Positions 28,811-37,903 of a stretch of 64,000 nt of DNA are shown in pieces. Numbering within the stretch: the stretch's first letter is position 1; each line of letters opens with the position of its first letter. Origin of the DNA: Hyphomonas sp. (lineage in GTDB: Bacteria; Pseudomonadota; Alphaproteobacteria; Caulobacterales; Hyphomonadaceae); assembly GCF_022844445.1 (NCBI RefSeq), contig NZ_JALHLS010000006.1, forward strand, positions 148,483-212,482, given 5' to 3'. The position numbers were made by a program, and so were the translations under genes. The notes under the pieces were generated by a model. It was not told the DNA's origin. It was given only the letters and a program-made list of their open reading frames with translations, and searched no databases.

Positions 28811-29839
28811 TTATTCGCCTCCGGGCGGCGGCGCGGCCGGAACGCCGACCGTGTTGGGATCCGCTTCAGACGTCTGGGATGTCGCCTGCGGCGCGGGCGG
28901 CTCGCTCGCCGCAGCCACGACCGGCGGCGGATCGGCGGCGACGGGACGCGCCGGCTGCGGCGCCGGGCGCGTCACGGCGGCCGGCGGGGTTTTCGTTTCC
29001 TCGGCCACCACTGGCTCTGGCGGCAATTCCGATTCCGGCACTGGCTCCACGATGTCCGGCGGCGCAATCATGCGCACATAGCCGCTCGAATGGTCGCGCA
29101 TCGCGAGGCGCACAACCCAGTCGCCGCTCTGCTTGGTCGCCGTCCCGACCACCAGGCCGCGCGGATACGCGCCGCCTTCGCCGGAACTGAGCACGCGTTC
29201 GCCCTCGATGAAATCGGCGGCTTCCGGCAGATCCTTCAGCACGCCGCGGTCACGGTCCTTGCCCTGCAGGATCGCGCGCACGCCGCTGACCTCGCCGAGC
29301 ACCGGCAACTGGCTCTGATAATTGCTGACCAGCAGGATGCGCGAGGAGCTTTCGCCCAGCTGGATGACACGGCCCACAAGCCCGCCTTCATTCAGCGCCA
29401 CCGCGCCCGGCACAACGCCCTGCCGGCTGCCGGCATTGGCCAGAACGGTCTGCGCGAACGGGCCATCGATCACGGTCGTAATCCGCGCCGTCACGCCGCG
29501 CTCTGGCGGCTCGCCCATCAGGTTCAGGATGCGCTCATAGGCCTCCATCCGCTCGGCCATCGAGATGGCAGCTGCCTTGTAGCGCGCGAGATCGCGCACT
29601 TCGTTTTCGAGTTCCTTGATCCGGCGCTCACGGTCCGCCTGCCCGCTGACGCGGGCCCAGAGGCTTGTATCCGCCGGCGCGCCGATACGGTCGCTGATCG
29701 TGGTGCGCGTGGGGACAAAGAAGCTGGCAATCTGCGGCGCCGACTGCGCCACGATCAACGCCAGCGCGCCAAAAATCAGGATGCCCAGCGTGACCCGCCG
29801 CGCGCCTGATTTCTGACTGGAACGGCCGGAACGTGCCAT
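28811..29839 (-). CDS. mreC: rod shape-determining protein MreC
   Basis: A 342-aa bitopic periplasmic scaffold of the elongasome. It has an N-terminal basic tail, a TM at about 17-37, a coiled coil at about 70-110 and the two-beta-barrel MreC core (about 115-270: GVVPGAVALNEGGLVGRVIQ, YPRGLVVGT). The C-terminal ~70 residues are Pro/Ala-rich and disordered, longer than in E. coli. It activates PBP2-RodA. It begins 28 bp after mreB. Confidence 0.94.
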   Translation of the reverse strand: MARSGRSSQKSGARRVTLGILIFGALALIVAQSAPQIASFFVPTRTTISDRIGAPADTSLWARVSGQADRERRIKELENEVRDLARYKAAAISMAERMEAYERILNLMGEPPERGVTARITTVIDGPFAQTVLANAGSRQGVVPGAVALNEGGLVGRVIQLGESSSRILLVSNYQSQLPVLGEVSGVRAILQGKDRDRGVLKDLPEAADFIEGERVLSSGEGGAYPRGLVVGTATKQSGDWVVRLAMRDHSSGYVRMIAPPDIVEPVPESELPPEPVVAEETKTPPAAVTRPAPQPARPVAADPPPVVAAASEPPAPQATSQTSEADPNTVGVPAAPPPGGE

Positions 29840-29867
29840 GCCTCAGGCTCCCTGCAATGCCCGCAGC

Positions 29868-30926
<1,059 letters not shown>

Positions 30927-30938
30927 CTATACGGTCCG

Positions 30939-31239
30939 AAACGTTCCGTTCGGCCACATGCACTTGTTTGATCTCAGCCCTATACATCATGTGCCGTTAA
31001 CGCTCCTTTAAAGCAAGGCGCAGCTCGCAGTTAAATGGAACGCTCCGTTCAATAGGCCCAACTCCCCTGTAAAATCTAGGGTGGCCGCGGGAGCGCCCGA
31101 TGTACCCGAACCGCAATCGGAACGGATCGTTCTGATTTAGTTAACAAACACCCGAGGCGCGTTAACGCTTTGGAACACTTCTGGCAAACGATCATGCGTC
31201 CCTGAGTCGGCCGATGAGCGGGAAATGAACGCATCGTTC
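30939..31239. repeat. four copies of the palindrome GAACG-N3-CGTTC upstream of mreB
   Basis: Perfect copies stand at 31038-31050 (N3=CTC), 31120-31132 (GAT) and 31227-31239 (CAT). A fourth with one mismatch is at 30939-30951 (AAACGTTCCGTTC). The copies at 31120 and 31227 also share the following bases (about GATTT-R-GTT), so they look like a 25-bp direct repeat. They surround the CtrA box and have the symmetry of a dimeric regulator's operator. Confidence 0.65.
30997..31011. promoter_or_regulatory. perfect CtrA-type box TTAA-CGCTCCT-TTAA
   Basis: TTAA-N7-TTAA is the consensus CtrA binding site of Caulobacterales and relatives. It lies 83 bp upstream of the mreB start, within promoter range. 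A GANTC site (GAGTC, 31204-31208), the target of CcrM methylation, is in the same intergenic region. The motif match is direct; regulation by CtrA is inference. Confidence 0.6.
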
Positions 31240-31410
31240 GGATTTGGTTGATGCCGGCTCTGGCAATGTTCACCCTGCAACGCCGGTGATGACCCCGCGC
31301 CGCGGGACTCCCCCCTCCACGGGCCCGGCGCGAAGGCCTGCCGAACCTCCCCCTCCGGGCGGGCCGACTGTCTCCCGGCGTTGCGATTTTTCCTGGCCCG
31401 GGCCGTTTCC
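31240..31410. other. intergenic stretch between the mreB upstream repeats and the uvrD stop
   Basis: About 170 bp, very GC-rich, with the 10-bp palindrome GGCCCGGGCC near the uvrD end. I see no gene and no convincing terminator here. Confidence 0.5.
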
Positions 31411-33747
31411 TCAGGCTGGCGTCACGAAGGTTGCGATCACCTTCTTGCGGCCGGTCTTGTCGAAGTCGACTGTCAGCTTGTTGCCCTCGGTGAAAGCGAC
31501 CCGGCCATAGCCGAACTTGTCATGGAAGACCCGCGCCCCGACCGTGAAGGAGTCCGGCCCCGAGGCCGTCACGTTCAGGCCCGAGGCTTCGCGCGGCGGC
31601 GCTCCGGTCGGCCGGCCCGCATTCTCCTTCAGCCGTTTCCAGCCCGGACTCTCATAGTTCGAGCGCTCGCCGAGGTCCTCGACTGTGCCGACAAATGCGT
31701 TTTCAGCTCCCGGCATTCCGGAATACCCTGTCTCCGAGACCGCATCGACATGCTCGTGGGGTAACTCGTCGATGAACCGGCTCGGCAGCACCGACTGCCA
31801 GCGCCCGTAGATCTGACGGTTCGCCACGAAGGAAATGTAGCAGCGCTCGCGCGCCCGCGTTATGCCGACATAGGCGAGGCGGCGCTCCTCCTCGAGGCCG
31901 CGCAGCCCGCTCTCGTCCAGCGAGCGTTTTGAGGGAAACACCTCCTCCTCCCAGCCGGGGAGGAACACGACCGGCCATTCGAGGCCCTTGGCCCCGTGCA
32001 ACGTCAGGATCTGCACCTGGTCATCGCTGCCCGCGCCGGAGGCGGCGTCCATCACCAGTTCCACATGCTCCAGAAAGCCCGCCAGAGTGTCGAACTCGCT
32101 CATCGCACGGACAAGTTCCTTGAGGTTGTCCAGCCGGCCCTGCGCCTGCGGGCTGCGGTCCTTCTGCAACATGTCGGTGTAGCCCGACTCCTCGAGGATC
32201 ATCTCGGCGAGTTCCGTATGCGGCATGCCGCCGGCCAGCTTGTCACGCCACATGCTGATCTGGTCGATGAACACAGTCAGCCCGCGCTTGGCCGGCCCCT
32301 TGACCTCATCGGTCTGCAGCACCATCGGCGTCAGCGTGAACAGGCTGCGCCCGTCGGCCCGCGCATAGGCCTGCAGCTTGGCGAGGGTAGAATCCCCGAC
32401 GCCTCGCTTCGGCTCGTTGACCACCCGCTCGAAGGCCAGGTCGTCATCTGGCGAGCGCACGAGGCGCAGGTAAGCCATCGCATCGCGGATCTCGGCGCGC
32501 TCGAAGAAACGCGGGCCGCCGATCACGCGATAGGGAATCCCGAGCAGGATGAACCGCTCCTCGAAGGCCCGCATCTGCCAGGACGCGCGCACCAGCACGG
32601 CGCACTGGTCGTGGCGCCCGCCGCCGCGCACCCAGCTTTCAATATCGTCCGCAATCAGCCGGCTTTCTGCCTCGCCGTCCCAGAGGCCGCGCACCTTCAC
32701 CTTCGGCGCGTCAGCATCATCGGCGGCCGCGCTGTCATCGCCAACGAACAGCGTCTTGCCGAGCCGGCCCTTGTTATGCGCGATGACGGAGGAGGCCGCC
32801 GCGAGGATGTGCCGGGTCGAGCGGTAGTTGCGTTCCAGCCGCACTACCTTCGCGCCTGGAAAATCCGTGTCAAAGCGCAGGATGTTGTCCACTTCAGCGC
32901 CGCGCCAGCCATAGATCGACTGGTCGTCATCGCCGACGCAGCAAATGTTCTTCGAGCCCTGCGCGAGAAGGCGCAGCCAAAGGTACTGCGCAACGTTGGT
33001 GTCCTGGTACTCATCGACGAGGATGTAGCGGAACTTCGAATGGAAATCGCGCAGCAGGTCAGGATTCTGCTGGAAGATCGTGATGTTGTGGATCAAGAGG
33101 TCGCCGAAATCACAGGCGTTCAGCACCTTCAGCCGGGCCTGATAGATCTTGTAGCACTCGATGCCTTTGCCATTGCCGAAATGGGCAGCCTCCTCCGACG
33201 GCACCCTGTCCGGCGTCAGCGCGCGGTTCTTCCAGCCATCGATCAGCCCGGCGAGGTTGCGCGGGGTCCAGCGTTTCGGGTCGAGGTTCTCTGCCTGCAC
33301 AATCTGCTTGCACAGGCGCACCTGGTCATCGGTGTCGAGGATGGTGAAGGAGGACTTGAGGCCGACGAGTTCGGCATGCTGGCGCAGGATCTGCGCCGAG
33401 ATCGAGTGGAACGTGCCGAGCCAGCGCAGCCCTTCGCCCGCCTCGCCCAGCAGGTGCAGCGCCCGCTCGCGCATCTCGCGCGCGGCCTTGTTCGTGAATG
33501 TCACCGTCAGCGTCTGCGACGGATATGCCAGCCGCGTCGCCACGATATGGGCGAGGCGCGCCGTCAGCACGCGCGTCTTGCCCGTGCCCGCGCCCGCCAG
33601 CACCAATAGCGGGCCTTCCGTGTGCAGCACGGCCTCGCGCTGCTCGGGGTTCAGCCCCTTCAGGTACGGCGCGCCCTCTGCCACCGGCTGGGGCGGACGC
33701 GCAGATGCCATCTGGCTGATCGGGAGACGATTCGGATTGGAACTCAT
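31411..33747 (-). CDS. uvrD: UvrD/PcrA-type DNA helicase
   Basis: A 778-aa superfamily 1A 3'-5' helicase for nucleotide excision and mismatch repair and for clearing stalled complexes. Motif I is LAGAGTGKTRVL, Ia VTFTNKAAREM, II DEYQDTN, III GDDDQSIYGWRGA, IV LERNYRST, V LTLHGAKGLEW and VI AYVGITRARERC. The C-terminal ~60 residues hold the Tudor-like segment ARVFHDKFGYGRV that binds RNA polymerase in UvrD/PcrA. The start at 33747 (MSSNPNRLPISQM) is preferred; the frame extends upstream without a gene-like sequence. Confidence 0.96.
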   Translation of the reverse strand: MSSNPNRLPISQMASARPPQPVAEGAPYLKGLNPEQREAVLHTEGPLLVLAGAGTGKTRVLTARLAHIVATRLAYPSQTLTVTFTNKAAREMRERALHLLGEAGEGLRWLGTFHSISAQILRQHAELVGLKSSFTILDTDDQVRLCKQIVQAENLDPKRWTPRNLAGLIDGWKNRALTPDRVPSEEAAHFGNGKGIECYKIYQARLKVLNACDFGDLLIHNITIFQQNPDLLRDFHSKFRYILVDEYQDTNVAQYLWLRLLAQGSKNICCVGDDDQSIYGWRGAEVDNILRFDTDFPGAKVVRLERNYRSTRHILAAASSVIAHNKGRLGKTLFVGDDSAAADDADAPKVKVRGLWDGEAESRLIADDIESWVRGGGRHDQCAVLVRASWQMRAFEERFILLGIPYRVIGGPRFFERAEIRDAMAYLRLVRSPDDDLAFERVVNEPKRGVGDSTLAKLQAYARADGRSLFTLTPMVLQTDEVKGPAKRGLTVFIDQISMWRDKLAGGMPHTELAEMILEESGYTDMLQKDRSPQAQGRLDNLKELVRAMSEFDTLAGFLEHVELVMDAASGAGSDDQVQILTLHGAKGLEWPVVFLPGWEEEVFPSKRSLDESGLRGLEEERRLAYVGITRARERCYISFVANRQIYGRWQSVLPSRFIDELPHEHVDAVSETGYSGMPGAENAFVGTVEDLGERSNYESPGWKRLKENAGRPTGAPPREASGLNVTASGPDSFTVGARVFHDKFGYGRVAFTEGNKLTVDFDKTGRKKVIATFVTPA

Positions 33748-33805
33748 GGTGAACGTATAGCAGCCACCTGCCCACCTGACACCTTCCGTGCTGCGACAGG
33801 GGGCA

Positions 33806-33842
33806 TTGACTCGCGTCACAATATGTAATTAGGTAATTACAT
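33806..33842 (+). promoter_or_regulatory. promoter and 20-bp perfect palindromic operator on the ArsR start codon
   Basis: TTGACT (33806-33811) is a good -35. The palindrome ATGTAATTA-GG-TAATTACAT (33823-33842) covers the -10 region (TAGGTA, 33830-33835, 18-bp spacer) and the first two bases of the start codon. No Shine-Dalgarno sequence is present, so the transcript may be leaderless, starting at or near 33841. This is the layout expected for autorepression by the ArsR protein it precedes. Confidence 0.75.
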
Positions 33843-34191
33843 GTTTACAGATCAAGACATGTCCGCTGTCTTCAACGCGCTCTCCCACGAGAGCCGGCGG
33901 CATATCCTCGACATCCTGAAGGCAGAGCCCGGCCTGCCAGTAGGCGAACTGGCCAGCCGCTTCGATGTCAGCCGTATCGCCGTGATGAACCACATCGCCG
34001 TCCTGGAACAGGCTGGTCTCGTGATCAGCGAGAAGAACGGCCGTCAGCGCCGCCTCTGGCTCAACGCCGCGCCGCTACAGATGATCCAGGATCGCTGGCT
34101 CGATGCCTACACGGAGCATTTCGCCCGGCGCCTGACACATCTCAAGTTTGCCGCCGAAGCCGCCGCCCTCAAGGAAAAGGACAAGCCATGA
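33841..34191 (+). CDS. ArsR-family HTH regulator
   Basis: A 116-aa winged-helix repressor. The recognition region is LSHESRRHILDILKAEPGLPVGELASRFDVS followed by N-H-I-A-V-L-E-Q-A-G-L and a wing with KNGRQRRLWL. It has no metal-binding Cys cluster, so it belongs to the ArsR branch that controls SRPBCC (AHSA1) genes rather than metal sensors. It overlaps the next gene by 4 bp. It probably represses its own operon through the palindrome at its start. Confidence 0.92.
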   Translation: MFTDQDMSAVFNALSHESRRHILDILKAEPGLPVGELASRFDVSRIAVMNHIAVLEQAGLVISEKNGRQRRLWLNAAPLQMIQDRWLDAYTEHFARRLTHLKFAAEAAALKEKDKP

Positions 34192-34736
34192 CCGAGCCTG
34201 ACGCCCAACCCGCGCTCGCTGAACGCGCCATCTACCGCGTTACCATTGACGCGCCGATCCGCGTTGTCTGGGACACGCTTGTGAAGACCGATGCGGTCCT
34301 GCCCTTCTTTTTCGGCGCGGTCTGCGACGCCGAAGGCGGCCTCGCCAAAGGCAAGCCGATGCGCATGGTTTCGGTGGATCGAAAATTTGCCATCGTCGCG
34401 GGCGAAGTGCTCGAATTCTCCCCGCCCCACCGCTACGCCCACACGATGAAGTTCACGCAGTACCCGGATGCGCCGTGTACAGTCATCTACGACCTCAAGG
34501 ATATCGACGGCGGCACGGAGTTCACGCTGACCACCGAAGGCGTTCCCGCCGGCACAAAGACCGAAAAATCGATGGTCCCCGGCGGCGCCTTCATCACCGA
34601 GAACCTCAAGGCGCTGTTGGAAACCGGCAAGCCGAAGTTCACAGCGCAGATAATCATGGCGCTCGGGCCCATGCTGAACTTCACCGTGCCCAAGGCCTGC
34701 CGCATCGAATATTGGCCGCCCGGCCGCTATCAGTAG
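34188..34736 (+). CDS. SRPBCC (AHSA1-like) protein
   Basis: A 182-aa START-like/Bet v1-fold protein predicted to bind a hydrophobic ligand. RVTIDAPIRVVWDTLVKTDAV at the N-terminus, the long beta region with VLEFSPPHRYAHTM and a C-terminal helix (GGAFITENLKALLETG) are typical. ArsR-SRPBCC pairs are widespread; the ligand is not known. Translationally coupled to the regulator (ATGA). Confidence 0.88.
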   Translation: MTEPDAQPALAERAIYRVTIDAPIRVVWDTLVKTDAVLPFFFGAVCDAEGGLAKGKPMRMVSVDRKFAIVAGEVLEFSPPHRYAHTMKFTQYPDAPCTVIYDLKDIDGGTEFTLTTEGVPAGTKTEKSMVPGGAFITENLKALLETGKPKFTAQIIMALGPMLNFTVPKACRIEYWPPGRYQ

Positions 34737-34748
34737 AAGGAGGATGCC

Positions 34749-35297
34749 ATGACCGAGAAAACCGACCCGATGGACACTATGAAGGCCAACCTTCTGAAGA
34801 ACACCGGAAAATCTATTGATCAATGGGCAGACCTTGTCCGAAGGAGCGGCCTGCCAAAACACGGCGACCAGATGAAACTCCTGAAGGAGACCCACGGCCT
34901 CGGCCATGGCTATGCCAACCTCATCTGCCACACGGCCAAGGGCACGTTAGACGCGCCAGAGAGCGACCTGCTCGCCGGCCAGTTTGCTGGCCGCGAAGCG
35001 CTGCGCCCGGTCTATGATGCACTCGAAGCCCTTGCCCGCGCGCTGGGCAAGGATGTCGACGTATCCCCGAAAAAGACCAGCGTCGCCTTCCGCCGCAACA
35101 AGAATTTCGCCGTCGCCACGCCCGCTTCGAAAACGCGCATCGACCTCGGCCTGAACCTCAAGGGCACAGCGCCTACGGCGCGCCTCCTCGAGGAAAAGCC
35201 CGGCGCCATGTGCACTCACAAGGTCAGACTCGAATCCGTCTCCGACCTCGATGCCGAACTGAAGGCCTGGCTGAACGCGGCCTACGACAAGGCCTGA
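34749..35297 (+). CDS. DUF4287/DUF5655 protein
   Basis: A 182-aa protein. Residues about 5-70 (NTGKSIDQWADLVRRSG, THGLGHGYANLICH) match DUF4287. About 75-180 match DUF5655 (F-A-G-R-E-A-L-R-P-V-Y-D, TSVAFRRNKNFAV, a C-terminal L-D-A-E-L-K-A-W-L-N-A-A-Y). The function is unknown. It is the third gene of the ArsR operon, 12 bp after the SRPBCC stop with GAAGGAG between. Confidence 0.85.
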   Translation: MTEKTDPMDTMKANLLKNTGKSIDQWADLVRRSGLPKHGDQMKLLKETHGLGHGYANLICHTAKGTLDAPESDLLAGQFAGREALRPVYDALEALARALGKDVDVSPKKTSVAFRRNKNFAVATPASKTRIDLGLNLKGTAPTARLLEEKPGAMCTHKVRLESVSDLDAELKAWLNAAYDKA

Positions 35298-35349
35298 CCC
35301 GTTTGGCGGGAGGCTTGCGCCTTTACCGGTAGCAACCGGATGACGCCCC

Positions 35350-36093
35350 ATGCCTGCAGATGCGCCCCCGCCGACCGTGTTCCGCTTCGGCCTCGCCGAC
35401 CGGCTGGGCATCGGGCTGACCAGCGGCCTACTCTGGGTCCTGCTGATCGGCGCGGCAGGCGGCGCCGCAGCCGTGCTGGTGGACGGGGAGTACGCGGCCG
35501 CGCTCGTACTCGCCGGCACCGTCGTCTTCTTCCTGCAGCTCGCCAACATCATCATCCGCGACTGCCACATGAAGTGGGGATGGCGCCTCTCGCTCGGCCG
35601 CGAGGAGGCCTGGCTGCGCCTGCCGACCGGGCGCCTCCTGTTCGGCCGCGCGCCCGCCTTCGACGGTTCGCTGCGCTATGACGAAATCCGCAATGTCGAG
35701 TGGCGCGAGGAAGCGATCACCAGCCTCGGCATGGTCACGATCAACCATGTCTACGCCATCCGCCTGAAGGATGGCCGCCTGATCTTTCTCGGCGAGGACC
35801 GCCCGATCCCGCGCACGTACCTCTGGAGCACCCTTGCTGGCGAGGCCGCGCAGGCCCTCGCAAGTTATGCCCGCGTGCCGCTGAAGCGCCAGCCCATGGC
35901 GCGCGGTGAAGGCGGCTTCCTGACCCTCTGGGGCACCTCCCGCCCCGAATGGCCGGGCACGGACGATACTGCAGGCATGAGCGAGGCCGAGCGGCGCGCC
36001 CTGCACCGCCGCCTGATGATGACGAACCTTATCCCGGCCGCCGCTTTTGCGGTCGTGCTGCTGGTGGTCAGCCTTTCCGGAACGCGATCGTGA
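35350..36093 (+). CDS. hypothetical membrane protein
   Basis: A 247-aa protein with two N-terminal TM segments (about 18-38 and 42-68), a 130-aa cytoplasmic or periplasmic strand-rich part that resembles a bacterial PH-like fold (R-L-K-D-G-R-L-I-F-L-G), and one C-terminal TM (about 222-242). I do not recognise the family. The 3' end overlaps the convergent DUF3833 gene by 26 bp. Confidence 0.7.
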   Translation: MPADAPPPTVFRFGLADRLGIGLTSGLLWVLLIGAAGGAAAVLVDGEYAAALVLAGTVVFFLQLANIIIRDCHMKWGWRLSLGREEAWLRLPTGRLLFGRAPAFDGSLRYDEIRNVEWREEAITSLGMVTINHVYAIRLKDGRLIFLGEDRPIPRTYLWSTLAGEAAQALASYARVPLKRQPMARGEGGFLTLWGTSRPEWPGTDDTAGMSEAERRALHRRLMMTNLIPAAAFAVVLLVVSLSGTRS

Positions 36094-36604
36094 CTTGCCC
36101 GATCTCTATGCCGTAGCGCGTGACATACGCGCGGTTGATCAGCACGTCGTCTTCCATCAGGAACATCCAGTCATTGAAGCCGACATTCCAGACCGACCCG
36201 CCGACCTTCAGGTCGACCTTGTACTTCCAGTTGAACGCATTGCCGCTGACCTGCCCCACCGCCGGCACCGGCACATCGCCCGCCGTGCCGCGATACTGTC
36301 CGCCGCCGAGGATGTCGATTTCCCAGACGCGCGTGTCGCGCTCGCCGTCATCATAGAGGAACTTCTCGGTCAGCGTCAGGCGGCCCGCCTCCACCTCGCC
36401 GGTAATGTCTACCTTGAACTGACGGCGCACCTTGCCGAACCGGTCCTCGAACAGTCCGTAGGCGGTCGTCTTGCCGTCGAAGTATTCTTCCAGCACCAGC
36501 TGGCGCGGCGCCGCCTCGAACTGTTCCAGCGAACTACTGGAGGCACACCCCGTCGCCGCCGCGGCGGCAACGAAAGCGGGAGCAACAAGGCTGGCACGTT
36601 TCAT
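36068..36604 (-). CDS. DUF3833 lipoprotein
   Basis: A 178-aa lipoprotein (signal MKRASLVAPAFVAAAAATGC, Cys20). The mature part matches DUF3833: V-L-E-E-Y-F-D-G-K-T-T-A-Y-G, LTEKFLYDDGERDTRVWEI, and G-F-N-D-W-M-F-L-M-E-D-D-V-L-I-N-R near the end. The function is unknown; in Proteobacteria it often sits near lipid or photolyase genes. The start at 36604 gives a proper signal peptide. Confidence 0.88.
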   Translation of the reverse strand: MKRASLVAPAFVAAAAATGCASSSSLEQFEAAPRQLVLEEYFDGKTTAYGLFEDRFGKVRRQFKVDITGEVEAGRLTLTEKFLYDDGERDTRVWEIDILGGGQYRGTAGDVPVPAVGQVSGNAFNWKYKVDLKVGGSVWNVGFNDWMFLMEDDVLINRAYVTRYGIEIGQVTIAFRKG

Positions 36605-36682
36605 GGGCTTGGGTCCGGTCTGCAATCAAACTTCTGAGCTTGATACGCAGCCCGGACCCTGCCGGATGAAAATTGGTCTCGG

Positions 36683-37789
36683 CTAGTAAAGCGTCGCCAG
36701 CGCTTTGCCATCATAATCGCGCAGGTCGGCGAAGCGACCTTCCTTCACCTTCTTGGCCCATTCCGGGTCCTGAAGGACGGCTCGGCCGACGGCCACGAGG
36801 TCGAACTCGCCCTTGTCGAGGCGGGCTTCCAGGTCGTCCAGCGAGCGCTGCGGCGCGCCTTCGCCGGCGAAGGATTTCTCAAAGTCGCCATTAAGGCCAA
36901 CCGAGCCGACCGTGATCGTTGGCAGCCCGGTCAGCTTCTTCGCCCACCCGGCGCCGTTCAGGCCGTTGGGGCCGTCGATCTCAGGGAATTCCGGCTCCCA
37001 GTAGCGGCGCTGCGAGACGTGCAGACAATCGACGCCCGCATCGACGAACACCTTGAGGAAGGCTTCCAGCTCCTGCGGCGTCGGCGCGAGGCGTGCGGTA
37101 TAGTCCTGCTGCTTCCACTGCGAATAGCGCAGGATGATCGGGAAGTCGGGGCCCACCTTCTTGCGGATCTCCCGGATGATGTCGCCGCCGAAGCTCGCGC
37201 GGTCGGTGAGGCTGCCGCCATAGCGATCGGAGCGCTTGTTCATCGCGTCCCAGAAGAACTGGTCGATCAGATAGCCGTGTGCGCCGTGGATCTCCAGCGT
37301 ATCGAAGCCGAGGCGCTTGGCATCAGCGGCTGCGTCCGCATAGGCGGCCACCATGTCGTCTACGTCTGCGGTCGTCGGCTCAGGCAGCACCTGCTTGCCG
37401 GTATGAGTGACGCCGGAGGGGCTGTCAGTCGGCGCGTCGGGATTGGGACCGGTGCCCTGCTTGCGCACCATGCCCTGGTGCCAGATCTGCGGGGCGATGG
37501 CGCCGCCATTGGCGTGGACCTTCTCGACCACCCGGCCCCAGCCCTTCAGTGCATCGGCCTTGTAGAAATTCGGCACGTTCGGATCATTCGACGAGCCGCC
37601 CCGGCGCACGGTCGTGCCTTCAGTGACAAGCAGGCCGACATCGGCCGCAGCCCTGCGGGCATAATAGTCCGCCACATCCTCGCCCGGCACACCGCCCGGC
37701 GAGCGAGAGCGCGTCATCGGCGCCATGACGACCCGGTTACGGAGTTCCAGTTTGCCGAGTTTGAAGGGAGTGAACAGGGTGCGCGCCAT
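36683..37789 (-). CDS. Old Yellow Enzyme family NADH:flavin oxidoreductase
   Basis: A 368-aa FMN-dependent ene-reductase (classical OYE/NemA group). N-terminal LFTPFKLGKLELRNRVVMAPMTRSRS, the active-site pair HGAH (about 175-180), YGGSLTDRA and the C-terminal VGRAVLQDPEW mark the fold. It reduces activated alkenes, nitro compounds or similar electrophiles with NAD(P)H. The gene stands alone and is divergent from the lipoprotein gene at 37904. Confidence 0.93.
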   Translation of the reverse strand: MARTLFTPFKLGKLELRNRVVMAPMTRSRSPGGVPGEDVADYYARRAAADVGLLVTEGTTVRRGGSSNDPNVPNFYKADALKGWGRVVEKVHANGGAIAPQIWHQGMVRKQGTGPNPDAPTDSPSGVTHTGKQVLPEPTTADVDDMVAAYADAAADAKRLGFDTLEIHGAHGYLIDQFFWDAMNKRSDRYGGSLTDRASFGGDIIREIRKKVGPDFPIILRYSQWKQQDYTARLAPTPQELEAFLKVFVDAGVDCLHVSQRRYWEPEFPEIDGPNGLNGAGWAKKLTGLPTITVGSVGLNGDFEKSFAGEGAPQRSLDDLEARLDKGEFDLVAVGRAVLQDPEWAKKVKEGRFADLRDYDGKALATLY

Positions 37790-37903
37790 GGATATGTCCT
37801 CTTAAAGCTGGGCGAGACTTGGGACGCAGGCCCCGCTTCGTCAACCATTGACGCCGCGCCGCCGGGACGGCACCTCTATCCTTAGACTTTAGCGGGGGTA
37901 AAC

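Noticed and set aside
31395..31410. Terminator after uvrD (GGCCCGGGCC palindrome)
   Set aside because: The stem is only 5 bp per arm without loop and is not followed by T residues on the minus strand.
31996..33609. A 537-codon plus-strand open frame over uvrD
   Set aside because: The opposite strand carries all seven helicase motifs; this frame is a high-GC shadow.
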